Shown: positions 63,586-64,000 of the stretch, piece by piece
Numbering within the stretch: the first letter of the stretch is position 1
How the letters are laid out: the number at the start of each line of letters is the position of its first letter
Assembly: GCA_964351595.1 (NCBI GenBank)
Contig: CAYGOT010000009.1
Coordinates: 1-64,000 of the forward strand
From: UBA6059 sp964351595
GTDB lineage: Bacteria; Bacteroidota; Bacteroidia; Cytophagales; Cyclobacteriaceae
Length of the DNA: 64,000 nt
Direction: 5' to 3'
Notes under the pieces: generated by a model
What the model saw: the letters and a program-made list of their open reading frames with translations, nothing else
Database searches by the model: none
What the model was told of the DNA's origin: nothing
Program-made: the position numbers and the translations under genes

Positions 63586-63675
63586 TTAATTTTAAACAGG
63601 TGTATGAATAAAATTTGTGTTATGTAAGGGTTAATACGCCTTACCCACAAAAGGTAACCACCTGATGAATTTTTT

Positions 63676-63894
63676 TTAGTTCATGCTGGAAGTCAATCCA
63701 GCAGAAGGGAATTTAGACAGACTTTTCGCAGTAGTCAGAACCAATGGAGGTTGTACTTTCTGAGTCTTAGAAACCTGAGCGTCAGCTGTAAGGACTTGAG
63801 TATCCTCTCTCAATCCCTTGCCAAGGACCAATAGCATAAGCAACACACCTATCTTAACCAAGAAGCTTTTTTGGCTTATCAACTTTACTATCAT
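63676..63894 (-). CDS. Small membrane-anchored or secreted protein
   Basis: 72 residues with one hydrophobic N-terminal segment (about 11-26: FLVKIGVLLMLLVLGKG) and a polar tail with no known motif. Supporting its reality are the downstream terminator and the isolated position; against it are the short length and lack of a ribosome site (the six C before the ATG). Function unknown. Confidence 0.45.
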   Translation of the reverse strand: MIVKLISQKSFLVKIGVLLMLLVLGKGLREDTQVLTADAQVSKTQKVQPPLVLTTAKSLSKFPSAGLTSSMN

Positions 63895-64000
63895 TGGGGG
63901 GATTATAATTTATTCTAGATCAAAGAAACTATTATAATTCGAAGTAATGACTATAAATCGATTAATCCAACATCTTTAGGGTTAAAATACAATTATCATT

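Noticed and set aside
1..64000. rRNA, tRNA, CRISPR array, prophage or insertion sequence
   Set aside because: No tRNA cloverleaf, rRNA block, regularly spaced repeats, integrase or transposase was found by reading both strands and the gaps.

Overview
The window looks like chromosome from a free-living, probably marine, gliding-type Bacteroidetes of the Cytophagales (Fulvivirga/Reichenbachiella-like). Supporting signs are a short primary sigma factor lacking region 1.1, TAnnTTTG-type -7 promoter boxes, a type IX secretion C-terminal sorting domain, DUF4251, DUF2807 and MacB-type permease proteins, many secreted peptidases, and few Shine-Dalgarno sites. No rRNA, tRNA, CRISPR array, prophage or transposase was seen. 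Placement below phylum rests on inference.

Layout. 1-3.5 kb: a DUF4251 gene broken by a frameshift and cut by the window edge, two small membrane proteins, an MBL-fold hydrolase and a TPR/beta-propeller protein. 3.5-10.4 kb: a TetR-controlled efflux operon (TolC, HlyD-type adaptor, two ABC ATPases, two ABC-2 permeases), with matching TetR palindromes before the regulator and before the operon. 10.5-19.1 kb: a serine hydrolase, an unknown secreted protein, a CBS protein, the primary sigma factor, an MFS/VOC/DeoR operon, a SemiSWEET and a ureohydrolase/cupin pair. 19.2-23.8 kb: a lipoprotein and a 1383-residue T9SS-secreted BNR-propeller protein. 23.9-29.5 kb: TerC, an M28 peptidase, a LolD-like ATPase, ATP:cobalamin adenosyltransferase and IlvE, with gaps carrying several small inverted-repeat elements. 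29.6-38.7 kb: a tandem paralogue pair, a PadR/FtsX-like permease pair, prfB with its programmed +1 frameshift, MFS, YhhN, NUDIX, a CBS protein and a HigBA-type toxin-antitoxin. 38.7-49 kb: M14, M61 and M1 peptidases, alkaline phosphatase, DUF3052, GNAT, a J-domain/TPR protein and DUF2807. 49-58 kb: an AT-rich unknown gene, a FAN1-like VRR-NUC nuclease, a GT4, an FAD oxidoreductase, NhaC, a DEDD exonuclease, an IMPACT protein and a TPR lipoprotein-like protein. 58-64 kb: FemAB/GNAT-like, GT4, GT2, RsgA and WaaA.

The most unusual signal is not a gene. A 10-mer family, CCTAYCGGAA, occurs 21 times exactly on both strands where about 0.24 would be expected by chance. It is used in all three reading frames, lies in unrelated genes and in gaps, and points mostly in the direction of transcription. 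A sister form, CTACCGCAAT, occurs nine more times. This looks like a genome-wide DNA-level signal (uptake, Chi/KOPS-like or protein-binding) that I do not recognise. Also of note: six of eleven convergent gene pairs overlap, three of them by interlocked stop codons, and several miniature repeat families fill the gaps.
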